Assembly: GCF_000789235.1 (NCBI RefSeq)
Contig: NZ_KN525716.1
Coordinates: 2,338,100-2,402,099, forward strand
Length of the DNA stretch: 64,000 nucleotides
Direction: 5' to 3'
Source of the DNA: Wocania ichthyoenteri Th78
GTDB lineage: Bacteria > Bacteroidota > Bacteroidia > Flavobacteriales > Flavobacteriaceae
Part shown: in pieces, positions 1 to 9,383 of the stretch
Position numbering within the stretch: position 1 is the first letter of the stretch
Layout: every line of letters starts with the position of its first letter
Translations under genes and position numbers: made by a program
The notes under the pieces: generated by a model
What the model was told of the DNA's origin: nothing
The model's database searches: none
Seen by the model: only the letters and a program-made list of their open reading frames with translations

Positions 1-175
1 TAGTTTGCTCGCTAAAACTGGTGTTACCAGAAACTGTAATACCTCCTAAGGTGTATTTTTTACCATTATTATATGGTAATTCTTGTGCTTGAATGTTAAA
101 ACTACATAAGGTTATTATTGCTAATAAACAGTGTTTTAAAGTTGTCAAAGATAAAATATTAGCTAAGTTGTTCAC
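1..175 (-). CDS. bamA: BamA outer membrane assembly protein, N-terminus (partial)
   Basis: Only the first 58 or so codons are inside the window; the gene runs off the left edge. Reading leftward from a GTG at 175, the peptide has a hydrophobic signal sequence ending near NIQAQ, then KKYTLGGITVSGNTSF, the typical first strand of a POTRA domain in Bacteroidota BamA. BamA inserts beta-barrel proteins into the outer membrane. The GTG start lies inside the end of uppS (about 17 bp overlap), so the two are probably co-transcribed and translationally coupled; there is no in-frame ATG nearby. The uppS-bamA order is usual in this family. The start codon is inferred, the family assignment is fairly firm. 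Confidence 0.8.
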   Translation of the reverse strand, partial: MNNLANILSLTTLKHCLLAIITLCSFNIQAQELPYNNGKKYTLGGITVSGNTSFSEQT

Positions 176-899
176 TTGTTTTCCCAAATCGTCGTTCTCT
201 TTTTTGATATTCAATAATAGCTTCGTACAAATGTTGCTTTGTAAAATCTGGCCAAAGCGTACTAGTAAAGTACAATTCTGCATAAGCAATTTGCCATAAT
301 AAAAAATTGCTTATACGTTGTTCGCCACTAGTTCTTATAAGCAAATCTACATCTGGCAAATTTTGCGTGTAAAGATGCTCATTAATAATCGATTCATCAA
401 TTTTTTCTGGCGAAATTATATTATTTTTAACTTTAATGCTAATCTCTTTAACAGTATTTAGGATTTCTTCCCTAGAGCCATAGCTTAAAGCTAGGGTTAA
501 AGTCATTCTATTATTACTTTTTGTGCTTTCTATAACTTCATTCAGTTCTTTATAAACTTTTTTTGGAAGTGTTTGTAAATTACCAATAGCGGCAAGTTTA
601 ATATTATTATCTTGAAGTGTTTTTATTTCCTTTTTTAATGAGGACACTAAAAGTTTCATTAGCGTTTGCACTTCTAGTTTTGGTCGGTTCCAATTTTCGG
701 TGGAAAATGCATAAAGTGTTAAATTTTTTATACCAAGTTCTGCTGAAGCTTCAACCGTTTCGCGAACTGATTTTGTGCCATTTTCATGACCAAAAGCTCG
801 CAACATACCTTTTTGTTTTGCCCATCGTCCGTTACCATCCATAATAATGGCAATGTGCTTTGGTAGCGTTTTAGTTTGTATGTTTTCTTTTAAATTCAT
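159..899 (-). CDS. uppS: Isoprenyl transferase (undecaprenyl diphosphate synthase)
   Basis: Cis-prenyltransferase of 246 residues, the normal length. It condenses isopentenyl diphosphate onto farnesyl diphosphate to make the C55 lipid carrier for peptidoglycan and other envelope glycans. The family signatures are present: HIAIIMDGNGRWA with the catalytic Asp21, the STENWNRP segment in the middle, and the C-terminal RTSGEQRISNFLLWQ block starting at about residue 189, followed by AYAELYF and W-P-D-F. It lies 1 bp after the DUF6089-type gene and overlaps bamA, so it sits in a leftward envelope-biogenesis operon. Confidence 0.96.
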   Translation of the reverse strand: MNLKENIQTKTLPKHIAIIMDGNGRWAKQKGMLRAFGHENGTKSVRETVEASAELGIKNLTLYAFSTENWNRPKLEVQTLMKLLVSSLKKEIKTLQDNNIKLAAIGNLQTLPKKVYKELNEVIESTKSNNRMTLTLALSYGSREEILNTVKEISIKVKNNIISPEKIDESIINEHLYTQNLPDVDLLIRTSGEQRISNFLLWQIAYAELYFTSTLWPDFTKQHLYEAIIEYQKRERRFGKTSEQLS

Positions 900-900
900 T

Positions 901-1590
901 TTAATTTGAAGGACAATAACAGGGGTTTAAACCAAAAGTGTAGGTTAGTGTTACGCCCGAAAACACATACCAATCGTTATTATTTATATTGCCAAATCTG
1001 AACTGCTGATTTGCTATACTATCAGGAATACTTCCATCAATTTCATCCGAAAATGTGTAGCGAGCACCAACCTCAATCCCCATAACAATGTTGCCTAACA
1101 AGTTTGCCTTTAAGCCCAAAGCCATTGGTATACCGTATGCCCAACTCGAATTGCTTTCTGAAGTTTGAACGCCATTAAAAAAATAATGGTTATCGTGATT
1201 TGCAACACTTATACCTGTATATATATAGGGTGTTGCAACTTTTTCGCCGGTGTGCAAATTAAAATCAAAGAAAGTAAATTCTATACCAGCTGAAACTTCT
1301 AATAAATTCGAGTCAAAGTTATAACCTCTTTGAATACGCCTTGGGTCGTCTGAATCTATATCGTTAGCTTTCAAATCAGAATATATCAACGATGCTCTCC
1401 AAGAATGTCTTGGGCTTGCATTCCATTTATACATTAATCCAAAAGTAGGACTGTTTGGTGAAATGTAGTTAGTAGCACCTACATCTCCAATAAAATTACT
1501 GCCACCAACAAAAATACCAATTTCGTTAATTTGCGAATGGCTTAATTGAAAGCTTAAAATGCTTAATATCAGTACTGTTAAATGCTTCAT
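901..1590 (-). CDS. DUF6089-type outer membrane beta-barrel protein
   Basis: Protein of 229 residues with an N-terminal signal peptide (MKHLTVLILSILSFQLSHSQ) followed by alternating aromatic/polar strands typical of a small outer-membrane barrel (GIFVGGSNFIGDVG, MYKWNASPRHSWRASLIYSDL, final ...VTLTYTFGLNPCYCPSN). It matches my recollection of the DUF6089 family found beside uppS and bamA in Flavobacteriia. Two cysteines lie at the extreme C-terminus (CYC). Position 1 bp upstream of uppS argues for a shared transcript and a role linked to the envelope, but the function is not known. Confidence 0.75.
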   Translation of the reverse strand: MKHLTVLILSILSFQLSHSQINEIGIFVGGSNFIGDVGATNYISPNSPTFGLMYKWNASPRHSWRASLIYSDLKANDIDSDDPRRIQRGYNFDSNLLEVSAGIEFTFFDFNLHTGEKVATPYIYTGISVANHDNHYFFNGVQTSESNSSWAYGIPMALGLKANLLGNIVMGIEVGARYTFSDEIDGSIPDSIANQQFRFGNINNNDWYVFSGVTLTYTFGLNPCYCPSN

Positions 1591-1700
1591 AAATATTCAA
1601 AGTTTGCAAATATAATAAATAAGATTAGCTCAATACTAATTAAACTCCTATTTGAGCTAAATTGTATGAGAGTAAAACAGATTTTTTTTTGAAATATTGC

Positions 1701-2585
1701 CTAATTACGCTTGTCTTCGCCCCAAAGTAGTTTTTTGCGAAGGGTGTCTAAAAAGCTTTCATTTAAAAGGTCTATCATTTTAATTTTGAATGATGCCTTT
1801 TTTATTTTAATTAAAGTACCATTATCTAAAGTCGCGATTCTAGAATCGAGTGATACTAAATGTTGCTCTTCTCTACCATTTACTCTAAGTTGTATTTCGG
1901 TGGTATCTGGAACTACAAGTGGGCGAGCACTTAAATTATGTGGTGCAATAGGTGTTAATACAAAACTATTGGTGCCAGGTGTTATAACGGGGCCACCACA
2001 ACTTAAAGAATACCCAGTTGAACCTGTTGGTGTTGAAACAATTAAACCATCACTCCAATACGATGTTAAATATTCGTTATCTAAATGGGTTTCAACCGTA
2101 ATCATTGAGGTTGTGTTTTTTCTGCTTACTGTTATTTCGTTTAAGGCAAAATTAAGTGATGTTATATTATTGTTTTCTGGAGTGGTTTCAATGGAAAGTA
2201 AACTGCGTTCAGATATTTTGTATTTACCATCAATAATATCTTGTATAGCATTTTCAATACCATCAACTTGAATGGTTGCTAAAAAGCCTAATCTACCTGT
2301 GTTAATTCCTATTATTGGAATGCCTAAATCTTTCACAAAAGTTATGGCTCTTAATATAGTACCATCGCCACCAACACTAACAAGTAAATCGAAAGAGGTA
2401 TCTAAAGTATCAAATGTTTTAAATGAGGTGTAACCTTTTTTATTCTGCTCATTACTTTTTATAAGGTTAAAAAATTCTGTTTCTATATAAGCATCAATAT
2501 CTTTTTTTATTAAATAGTTGAAAAGTGTTTCAACAGAAATAGTTGTACGCTCATTATAAAATCGTCCAAAAACAGCAACCTTCAT
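1701..2585 (-). CDS. nadK: NAD kinase
   Basis: Cytosolic ATP-NAD kinase of 294 residues that phosphorylates NAD to NADP. The diacylglycerol-kinase-like fold is recognisable by VSVGGDGTILRA near residue 72 (the GGDGT phosphate-binding motif with the catalytic Asp), IIGINTGRLGFLA, the ALNEITV segment, and the glycine-rich YSLSCGGPVITPG. Start at MKVAVFGR fits homologues. It begins 3 bp after the stop of the upstream CBS gene, so the two are probably one transcript. Confidence 0.95.
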   Translation of the reverse strand: MKVAVFGRFYNERTTISVETLFNYLIKKDIDAYIETEFFNLIKSNEQNKKGYTSFKTFDTLDTSFDLLVSVGGDGTILRAITFVKDLGIPIIGINTGRLGFLATIQVDGIENAIQDIIDGKYKISERSLLSIETTPENNNITSLNFALNEITVSRKNTTSMITVETHLDNEYLTSYWSDGLIVSTPTGSTGYSLSCGGPVITPGTNSFVLTPIAPHNLSARPLVVPDTTEIQLRVNGREEQHLVSLDSRIATLDNGTLIKIKKASFKIKMIDLLNESFLDTLRKKLLWGEDKRN

Positions 2586-2588
2586 AGC

Positions 2589-3248
2589 TTATATGTTTAA
2601 ATATTTTCTCAAATAATCTGATCGCTCTTTAAGGCTTTCGTTGTAACTATCCTCTTCATGTCCAGAAACAATATTATAACTGTATCTGCGGAAAGTTTGA
2701 ATAATATCATTAAGACTAGAATTGCCAATTTTCAAGGTTATTTGAACCACATCATTTTTAATTTTAGAAACAAAAGCACCTAAAAGTTTTCCGTTGTTCG
2801 ATTCAACAATTTGACTTATTTCGCTAAAGGAATAATCTAGCAAACCTTTTTCAATAACTAAAATACCGCCGGCTTCAAAAAAGAAAGGCGTTTCATTAAA
2901 GAGGCTAATAACATCGTTTAATTCATAATAGCCCAAATACACATTTCTAGTGTCTAAAACAGGCATTATATTAGCTGAATTTTTCGCAAAAGCTTCCAAT
3001 ACATCAAGCCATATGGTGGTGTCTCTAACGTAAAAATCTTCAAGTGCGTACGTATATTCGCTTAATAGTTTATTGCTTTCAAAACAGTGAGCATCGGTTT
3101 CAGAAAAGCTTCCTAGATAGGTGTCATTTTCATCTTTAACTGGAATATGAGAATAGGTTAATTGATTAAATAATAATTGCAAATCGCTTATTTTGCTACT
3201 ATTATTTAAAGGTTTTATATCGTTTATAATGAATTCAGAAAGCCTCAT
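2589..3248 (-). CDS. CBS-domain protein
   Basis: Protein of 219 residues with no signal peptide. The N-terminal ~120 residues contain two CBS-like repeats (SHIPVKDENDTYLGSF..., then IMPVLDTRNVYLGYY...), which usually bind adenine nucleotides. The C-terminal half (about 135-205) looks like an ACT-type alpha/beta domain. It is the first gene of the leftward cluster with nadK, which is the usual flavobacterial arrangement. A nucleotide-sensing regulatory role is an inference; the partner is unknown. Confidence 0.85.
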   Translation of the reverse strand: MRLSEFIINDIKPLNNSSKISDLQLLFNQLTYSHIPVKDENDTYLGSFSETDAHCFESNKLLSEYTYALEDFYVRDTTIWLDVLEAFAKNSANIMPVLDTRNVYLGYYELNDVISLFNETPFFFEAGGILVIEKGLLDYSFSEISQIVESNNGKLLGAFVSKIKNDVVQITLKIGNSSLNDIIQTFRRYSYNIVSGHEEDSYNESLKERSDYLRKYLNI

Positions 3249-3500
3249 TGTTTCAATTTAATATAGATGCAAATTAATCAAAAAAATAGTATATAAGGGT
3301 GTTCTACTTTGTATTTTTGCAGAATTAATTTGGGTTTTTGCATTGAAGCGAAAATTTTAGCTTTCGAATTTAGATGAAAACTTTTTTGAACTTCATAGCA
3401 TAGTTACGAAGTAAGAAAAAGATAAAATATAAATTTAAAAGAAGAATTTTTTAGCCAATGACGAAAAGCTCGAATTAATTCTATTATTTAAAAGTTATGT

Positions 3501-4214
3501 ATGACAAAGTTAAGTGTAAATGTTAATAAAATAGCAACTTTAAGAAACTCCAGAGGTGGCGATATGCCAAATGTGGTTCAGTTTGCTAAAGATGTACAAC
3601 GTTTTGGAGCTCAAGGTGTAACCATTCATCCAAGACCAGACGAACGCCATATTCGTTATCAAGATGCTCGCGATTTAAAGCCAGAAGTTTATACTGAATA
3701 CAATATTGAAGGCAATCCAATAGATTCTTTTGTGAAATTGGTTTTAGAAGTTAAGCCAACACAAGTTACTTTGGTGCCCGATGCTGTTGATGCGATAACG
3801 AGTAATGCAGGTTGGGATACCATAAAACATAAGGATTTTTTAGTTGATGTTATTGCTCAATTTCAAAACAATAATATAAGAACATCTATTTTTGTCGATC
3901 CCATTTTAGAACAAATTGAAGGTGCTAAAGAAACAGGAACAGATAGAATTGAATTATACACCGAAGCTTTTGCACATCAATATAGTTTAGGAAATAAAAA
4001 TGCTATAAAACCGTATACAGCATGTGCTGAATTAGCAAATAGTTTAGGTTTAGGTATTAACGCAGGACACGATTTATCGTTAGACAATATCAAGTTTTTT
4101 AAAGATAATATCCCTGAATTGTTAGAGGTTTCAATAGGGCATGCGCTTATTTCAGAAAGTTTGTATTTAGGTGTAGAGAATGTAATTCAAATGTATTTGC
4201 ATAAGCTTAAATAA
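3501..4214 (+). CDS. pdxJ: Pyridoxine 5'-phosphate synthase
   Basis: TIM-barrel enzyme of 237 residues that condenses 3-amino-2-oxopropyl phosphate and 1-deoxyxylulose 5-phosphate in the DXP-dependent vitamin B6 pathway. Diagnostic segments: LSVNVNKIATLRNSRGG at the N-terminus, GVTIHPRPDERHI, QVTLVPD, GINAGHDL and VSIGHALI. Divergent from the CBS/nadK group with a 250-bp gap; that gap holds a TATTTTTG box at 3312-3319 that may be the -7 element, without an obvious -33 partner. Confidence 0.95.
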   Translation: MTKLSVNVNKIATLRNSRGGDMPNVVQFAKDVQRFGAQGVTIHPRPDERHIRYQDARDLKPEVYTEYNIEGNPIDSFVKLVLEVKPTQVTLVPDAVDAITSNAGWDTIKHKDFLVDVIAQFQNNNIRTSIFVDPILEQIEGAKETGTDRIELYTEAFAHQYSLGNKNAIKPYTACAELANSLGLGINAGHDLSLDNIKFFKDNIPELLEVSIGHALISESLYLGVENVIQMYLHKLK

Positions 4215-4263
4215 GTCGGCAGTATTCAGTTTACAGTAATAATAGATAAATATTCGTGAATTT

Positions 4264-5040
4264 GTGGCAAAGGAAGAAATTTTAAATTCAAACATTTTAG
4301 GGGAAGGGCAACCATTTATCATTCTACATGGGTTTTTAGGTATGAGCGATAATTGGAAAACGCATGGTAAAAATCTTAGTGAACAAGGTTTCGAGGGGCA
4401 TTTAGTCGATCAGCGAAATCATGGACGCAGTTTTTGGAGCAATACCTTTAATTATGAAGTTTTAGCTGAAGACTTAAAACACTATTGCGACAAACATCAT
4501 TTGAAAGACATTGTTTTACTGGGGCATTCCATGGGAGGAAAAACAGCTATGTTGTTTGCAACGCAGTATCCAAATTTGGTATCCAAATTATTGGTAGCCG
4601 ATATTTCGCCTCGATTTTACCCAGTTCATCATGATGCTATTTTAAATGGGTTAATTAAGTTAGATTTTGATACTATTAAAAGTAGAGGTGAAGCCGATAA
4701 AGCTTTAAGCGAATACGTATCAGATTTTGGGACACGTCAATTTTTACTTAAAAACTTATACTGGATTGAAAAAGGAAAACTAGCATTACGAGTAAATTTA
4801 GAAGTCTTAAAAGAAGAGGTAGCCGAAGTTGGCGAAGCACTACCAAGCTATTCAAGATTTGAAAAAGACACTTTGTTTTTACGTGGTGATCGATCAGAAT
4901 ATATTGGTGTTGACGATGAAAGGTTAATTGCAAACCATTTTCCAAAAGCTAAAATTGTTACTATTGCAAATTCAGGACATTGGTTACATGCTGAAAACCC
5001 AAAAGACTTTTTTGATGCTGTTATGCAGTTTGTTCGTTAA
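4264..5040 (+). CDS. Alpha/beta-fold hydrolase
   Basis: Cytosolic hydrolase of 258 residues. Features seen: oxyanion segment LHGFLGMSDNW (residues 21-31), nucleophile elbow GHSMGG with Ser89, and the C-terminal catalytic His in SGHWLHAENP. The layout is that of the YbfF-type esterase group; the natural substrate is unknown. The start is a GTG; no ATG is available that would keep the first beta strand. It follows pdxJ by 49 bp and may share its transcript. Confidence 0.85.
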   Translation: MAKEEILNSNILGEGQPFIILHGFLGMSDNWKTHGKNLSEQGFEGHLVDQRNHGRSFWSNTFNYEVLAEDLKHYCDKHHLKDIVLLGHSMGGKTAMLFATQYPNLVSKLLVADISPRFYPVHHDAILNGLIKLDFDTIKSRGEADKALSEYVSDFGTRQFLLKNLYWIEKGKLALRVNLEVLKEEVAEVGEALPSYSRFEKDTLFLRGDRSEYIGVDDERLIANHFPKAKIVTIANSGHWLHAENPKDFFDAVMQFVR

Positions 5041-5138
5041 GCATTGTACTTTAATTTACATTTTAATATCTTTAGTGTTAAATTAATTCATTAATCATTC
5101 GTGAATTTTTTTGGAAATTTATATAAAAAATATTAAAA

Positions 5139-5486
5139 ATGAAACTTATTATTAAACTTCTATTAAATGCTATTGCAGTATTTGTAATCGCATATTTTTT
5201 AACTGGCGTACATGTAGACACATATATTACAGCTATTATTGTCGCTGTAGTTTTATCGGTGTTAAATCTATTTGTAAAACCCATTTTAGTTATTTTAACC
5301 TTGCCTATAACTATTGTAACATTAGGCTTGTTTTTACTAATAATTAATGCACTAATTATTTTATTAGCAGATAAATTAATTGAAGGTTTTTCGGTAAGTA
5401 GCATCTGGATTGCGGTACTATTTAGTATTTTGCTTTCGGTGCTTCAATCTATACTGCATTCGCTTTTAAAAGAGGATAAAAAATAG
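5139..5486 (+). CDS. Phage-holin-like family IV small membrane protein
   Basis: A 115-residue, almost entirely hydrophobic protein with four predicted membrane segments, and the NLFVKPILVILTLPITIVTLGLFLLIINALIILLAD core typical of the 'phage holin family 4' / YvlD-like proteins that are chromosomal housekeeping proteins in Bacteroidota. Despite the family name there is no phage context here. Function unknown; possibly linked to envelope stress. Short C-terminal cytoplasmic tail ends KEDKK. Confidence 0.8.
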   Translation: MKLIIKLLLNAIAVFVIAYFLTGVHVDTYITAIIVAVVLSVLNLFVKPILVILTLPITIVTLGLFLLIINALIILLADKLIEGFSVSSIWIAVLFSILLSVLQSILHSLLKEDKK

Positions 5487-5510
5487 GCTGAAATTCAGTG
5501 CTTTAAAAAC

Positions 5511-5549
5511 TTTGTTGGGATGTAAAAATATATTATTTTTGCATCCCAA
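5511..5549 (+). promoter_or_regulatory. Promoter of tig with an overlapping inverted repeat
   Basis: TTTG at 5511-5514 and TATTTTTG at 5534-5541 are separated by 19 bp, a very good match to the Bacteroidota housekeeping promoter (TTTG-N17-23-TANNTTTG). The -7 box lies between the arms of an inverted repeat, TTGGGATG (5515-5522) and CATCCCAA (5542-5549). The start of tig is about 80 bp downstream. Confidence 0.7.
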
Positions 5550-5629
5550 TTTTGATTACATAAATTATAGGTTTTTATAAAAGAAACCTTTTTGTTAAAT
5601 ACCTGATTAAAGGTTATATATCATTTAAA

Positions 5630-6958
5630 ATGAACATTACAAGAGAAAATGTTGATGCGTTAAACGCTGTAGTAAAAGTAGATATTGCTAAAGAAGATTA
5701 TAGCGATAAAGTAGAAAAAATCTTAACAGATTACCGTAAAACGGCAAATATTCCTGGTTTTAGAAAAGGACACGTGCCTATGGGTATGGTTAAAAAACAA
5801 TACGGAAAAGCAGTTTTAGTCGATGAGGTAAATAAGCTTTTACAAGATGCTTTAAATAAATATTTAACTGAAGAAAAGTTAGATGTTTTAGGGCAACCAT
5901 TACCAAAAACACAAGATGAAATTGATTGGAATGCCGAAGGCTTTTCTTTTGAATTCGAATTGGGTTTAGCACCAGAATTTGATGTGAACCTAAAAAGCAA
6001 AAAAGCCATTACGCAATACAATATTATTGCTGATGACAAAATGATTGACGAGCAAATTGAGCGTATTCAAAAACAATACGGTAAGTTAGTGTCTCAAGAT
6101 ACTGTTGAAAAAGACAGCGAAATCACAGGAACTTATACTAATGAAGAAAAAGAGATTGATAATACTGTTACTTTAACTTTAGATAAATTTAAAGGAAAAG
6201 CAACTGCAAAACAATTTATTGGTGCAAAAGCTGGAGACGTTATAGTATTAAAAACAAAGGGTCTTTTTGAAGATGACCACGATTTAATGCATGCCTTAAA
6301 ATTAAGTCATGATGATGTTCATGATTTAGATATAGAAGTGTCTTTTACAATTACAGAAATTAATAAGCGTGAGTTAGCAGATTTAAATCAAGAGTTATTT
6401 GATAAGCTTTTTGGAAAAGGAGAAGTAACATCTGTAACAGAATTAAAAGCAAAAATAAAGACAGATGCTGAGAAGCAATTTGTGCAACAAGCAGATCAAA
6501 AGCTTTTAAACGATGTAACTGAGTTTTTAGTTGAAAGCACAAAATTTGATTTACCAGCAGAATTTTTAACAAAATGGATGCAAACTGCTGGAGAACAAGA
6601 AATGGACTTAGATCAAGCTAAAGAAGAATACGAAAAGTCTGAAAAAAGTTTACGCTACCAATTAATTGAAGGTAAGTTAATTGAAGAGAATAATGTTCAA
6701 GTAACTATGGACGATATTAAAGGGCATGCTCGTGAGATGATTAAAGGGCAAATGGCTCAATTTGGTCAAATGAACCCTTCAGATAAAGAACTAGACGATA
6801 TAGCTGCCCGTGTGTTATCAAACCAAGATGAGGCACGTCGTATTTCAGAACAACTAGTAAGTCAAAAACTATTATCGCTTTACAAAGAAAAAGCAAACAT
6901 AAAAGTAAAAGAATTAAGTTACGAAAAGTTTGTTAAAGAAGTATACGGAGACAAATAA
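5630..6958 (+). CDS. tig: Trigger factor chaperone
   Basis: Ribosome-associated chaperone of 442 residues. The N-terminal ribosome-binding domain carries the signature GFRKGHVPMGMVKKQYG at about residues 43-59. The middle segment (about 150-245) is the FKBP-like region, strongly diverged, as is usual in Bacteroidota. The long charged helical C-terminal arm domain follows (about 250-430). It is the first gene before clpP and clpX, the classic tig-clpP-clpX order, but a strong terminator separates it from clpP. Expression is from the promoter at 5511-5541. Confidence 0.95.
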   Translation: MNITRENVDALNAVVKVDIAKEDYSDKVEKILTDYRKTANIPGFRKGHVPMGMVKKQYGKAVLVDEVNKLLQDALNKYLTEEKLDVLGQPLPKTQDEIDWNAEGFSFEFELGLAPEFDVNLKSKKAITQYNIIADDKMIDEQIERIQKQYGKLVSQDTVEKDSEITGTYTNEEKEIDNTVTLTLDKFKGKATAKQFIGAKAGDVIVLKTKGLFEDDHDLMHALKLSHDDVHDLDIEVSFTITEINKRELADLNQELFDKLFGKGEVTSVTELKAKIKTDAEKQFVQQADQKLLNDVTEFLVESTKFDLPAEFLTKWMQTAGEQEMDLDQAKEEYEKSEKSLRYQLIEGKLIEENNVQVTMDDIKGHAREMIKGQMAQFGQMNPSDKELDDIAARVLSNQDEARRISEQLVSQKLLSLYKEKANIKVKELSYEKFVKEVYGDK

Positions 6959-6982
6959 ATCAAAGAATAATTCCTTATATTT

Positions 6983-7017
6983 AGGCACTTAAATCTATAG
7001 ATTTAAGTGCCTTTTTA
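6983..7017 (+). terminator. Rho-independent terminator after tig
   Basis: Perfect 12-bp stem AGGCACTTAAAT/ATTTAAGTGCCT with a 6-nt loop, followed by a T run. It lies 24 bp after the tig stop and before clpP. Confidence 0.85.
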
Positions 7018-7104
7018 TTCAACAAAACAATCTAATAAAAACAGATTTTAACTTATCTTGATGCATATCAAGTGTTTAGTTAAATTAAATTAGTTAAATT
7101 AATT

Positions 7105-7779
7105 ATGGATTACGCAAAAGAGTTTGAAAAATTCGCGATAAAAGATCAAGGAATTAGCAGTACATATTACAATAAAATCATTAGTAGTATGTATCCAGCA
7201 AATCTTACACCAAATATTATTGAAGAACGCCAGATGAACATCGCTATTTTCGACGTGTTTTCTCGTTTAATGATGGACAGAATCATTTTTTTAGGAACTG
7301 CTATAAATGACCAGGTAGCTAATATTATTCAAGCACAATTATTGTTTCTTGAGAGTACTGATGCCTCAAAAGATATACAAATTTATATTAACTCTCCAGG
7401 GGGAAGTGTTTATGCAGGATTAGGTATTTATGATACTATGCAGTTTATAAAACCCGATGTAGCAACTATTTGTACAGGAATGGCAGCGTCAATGGGCGCA
7501 GTACTATTATGTGCTGGCGAAAAAGGAAAACGTAGTGGTTTAACACACTCACGTGTTATGATTCATCAACCTTTAGGTGGTGCACAAGGACAAGCTAGCG
7601 ATATTGAAATCACAGCTAGAGAAATACTAATTTTAAAAGAAGAACTTTACAAAATCATTAGTAAGCATTCGGGTCAAGATTACGACAAAGTATACGAAGA
7701 TAGTGATAGAGATTATTGGATGAAAGCCGATAAAGCTAAGGAATATGGTATGATTGACGAGATTTTAGCTCGTAATTAA
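7105..7779 (+). CDS. clpP: ATP-dependent Clp protease proteolytic subunit
   Basis: Serine peptidase of 224 residues, forming the tetradecameric chamber that works with ClpX. Catalytic Ser129 is in [11 protein letters not shown], His154 in VMIHQPLGG, and the Asp lies in the DSDRDYWM region. It has an N-terminal extension of about 30 residues compared with the E. coli mature enzyme, common in Bacteroidota. clpX begins 75 bp downstream, and no terminator is visible between them. Confidence 0.96.
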   Translation: MDYAKEFEKFAIKDQGISSTYYNKIISSMYPANLTPNIIEERQMNIAIFDVFSRLMMDRIIFLGTAINDQVANIIQAQLLFLESTDASKDIQIYINSPGGSVYAGLGIYDTMQFIKPDVATICTGMAASMGAVLLCAGEKGKRSGLTHSRVMIHQPLGGAQGQASDIEITAREILILKEELYKIISKHSGQDYDKVYEDSDRDYWMKADKAKEYGMIDEILARN

Positions 7780-7854
7780 ATAAATTTTTGTAATTTTATC
7801 AAATTGTTATAGAGGGATTTATAAGAATTCTCATCTTCTTAAATATAAAGATTA

Positions 7855-9087
7855 ATGGCAAAGGAAGAATTAGAATGTTCGTTTTGTGGGCGTAAAAAAC
7901 CTGAAACGAATTTATTAATAGCTGGATTAGATGCACATATATGCGATCGTTGTATAGAGCAAGCGCATGGTATTGTAATAGAAGAATCTAAACAAACAGA
8001 TAGCAGTGACTTATCTGCTGAGTTGAAGCTTAGAAAGCCTCAGCAAATTAAAGAATTTTTAGACGAATATATAATAGGACAGGACATGACCAAAAAGGTA
8101 ATGTCTGTTGCTGTTTATAATCACTATAAGAGGTTATTACAACCACCAACAAATGACGATATCGAAATTCAAAAATCGAATATCATTATGGTTGGTCAAA
8201 CTGGTACAGGTAAAACATTAATGGCAAAAACAGTTGCAAGAATGCTTAATGTGCCTTTAGCTATTGTGGATGCTACAGTTTTAACCGAAGCGGGTTATGT
8301 TGGTGAAGATGTAGAAAGTATTTTAACACGATTATTACAAGCCGCCGATTATAGTTTAGAGAAAGCAGAAAAGGGGATTGTTTTTATTGATGAAATTGAT
8401 AAAATTGCTCGTAAAAGCGATAACCCATCTATTACTCGTGATGTTTCAGGTGAAGGTGTACAACAAGCTTTATTAAAACTTTTAGAAGGAACCGTTGTTA
8501 ACGTACCACCAAAAGGTGGGCGTAAGCATCCAGACCAAAAGTTTATTGAAGTTAATACCGAAAATATTTTATTTATAGCTGGTGGAGCTTTTGATGGTAT
8601 TGATCGTGTTATTTCTAAACGACTAAACATGCAAGCTGTTGGTTATAGTGCTTCAATGTCGGATGATGTAGTCGACCAAAACCATTTATTACAATATATT
8701 ATTCCTAAAGATTTAAAAGATTTTGGATTAATCCCTGAAATTATTGGACGTCTTCCTGTGTTAACATATATGGATCCGTTAGATGCAAAAACCTTACGAG
8801 CTATTTTAACAGAGCCTAAAAATGCTATCATTAAACAGTACAAGAAGTTGTTTGCTATGGATAAAATTGAGTTCACTATAACTGATGGAGCTCTTGATTT
8901 TATAGTAGGAAAGGCAATTGAATATAAACTCGGGGCTAGAGGATTACGTTCTTTATGTGAAGAAATATTAACAGATGCTATGTTCGAATTACCAAGCAGT
9001 GACGAAAAGAAGCTTAACGTTACTAAAATGTATGCAGAAGGCAAATTAACTAAAACTACAATAAAGAAGCTTAAAGCAGTTTCGTAG
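7855..9087 (+). CDS. clpX: ATP-dependent Clp protease ATP-binding subunit ClpX
   Basis: AAA+ unfoldase of 410 residues, the usual length. The N-terminal zinc-binding domain has Cys8, Cys11, Cys30 and Cys33 (CSFC...CDRC). Walker A is GQTGTGKT, the pore loop GYVGED is present, Walker B is IVFIDEIDK, and sensor/arginine motifs LGARGLRS follow near the C-terminus. It recognises tagged or regulated substrates and feeds them to ClpP. It ends just before a strong terminator. Confidence 0.97.
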   Translation: MAKEELECSFCGRKKPETNLLIAGLDAHICDRCIEQAHGIVIEESKQTDSSDLSAELKLRKPQQIKEFLDEYIIGQDMTKKVMSVAVYNHYKRLLQPPTNDDIEIQKSNIIMVGQTGTGKTLMAKTVARMLNVPLAIVDATVLTEAGYVGEDVESILTRLLQAADYSLEKAEKGIVFIDEIDKIARKSDNPSITRDVSGEGVQQALLKLLEGTVVNVPPKGGRKHPDQKFIEVNTENILFIAGGAFDGIDRVISKRLNMQAVGYSASMSDDVVDQNHLLQYIIPKDLKDFGLIPEIIGRLPVLTYMDPLDAKTLRAILTEPKNAIIKQYKKLFAMDKIEFTITDGALDFIVGKAIEYKLGARGLRSLCEEILTDAMFELPSSDEKKLNVTKMYAEGKLTKTTIKKLKAVS

Positions 9088-9110
9088 TTTTTAAGATTAA
9101 TTTAAAATAT

Positions 9111-9142
9111 AAAAAAACCACGCTAGTTTAGCGTGGTTTTTT
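9111..9142 (+). terminator. Rho-independent terminator after clpX
   Basis: A-rich flank then CCACGCTA/TAGCGTGG with a 3-nt loop and a TTTTTT tail: a strong bidirectional-looking hairpin about 25 bp after clpX. The rest of the 9143-9383 gap holds only AT-rich sequence. Confidence 0.9.
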
Positions 9143-9383
9143 GTTTATGGATGTTAATTAATAATAGACACTATGGATAATTTTTTTATCAGAAAGTAGC
9201 AACTTTTTTAATGAGGGTATTAAAAATGTTTTGTTGTACTTATGTCGTTTAGCAATTAATACTTTTTAAAAGTATACTTAATTAATGAAGCTCACAAAGT
9301 GTTTTTTAAGCTTTTAGATGATTAGACGAAATACTCGTTTAAACACTTTTTTTGCCTGCATTTAATCGGATAGCAGATTTTGT

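Noticed and set aside
5139-5486. Prophage based on the holin-family protein
   Set aside because: The family is chromosomal in Bacteroidota and there are no phage genes nearby.
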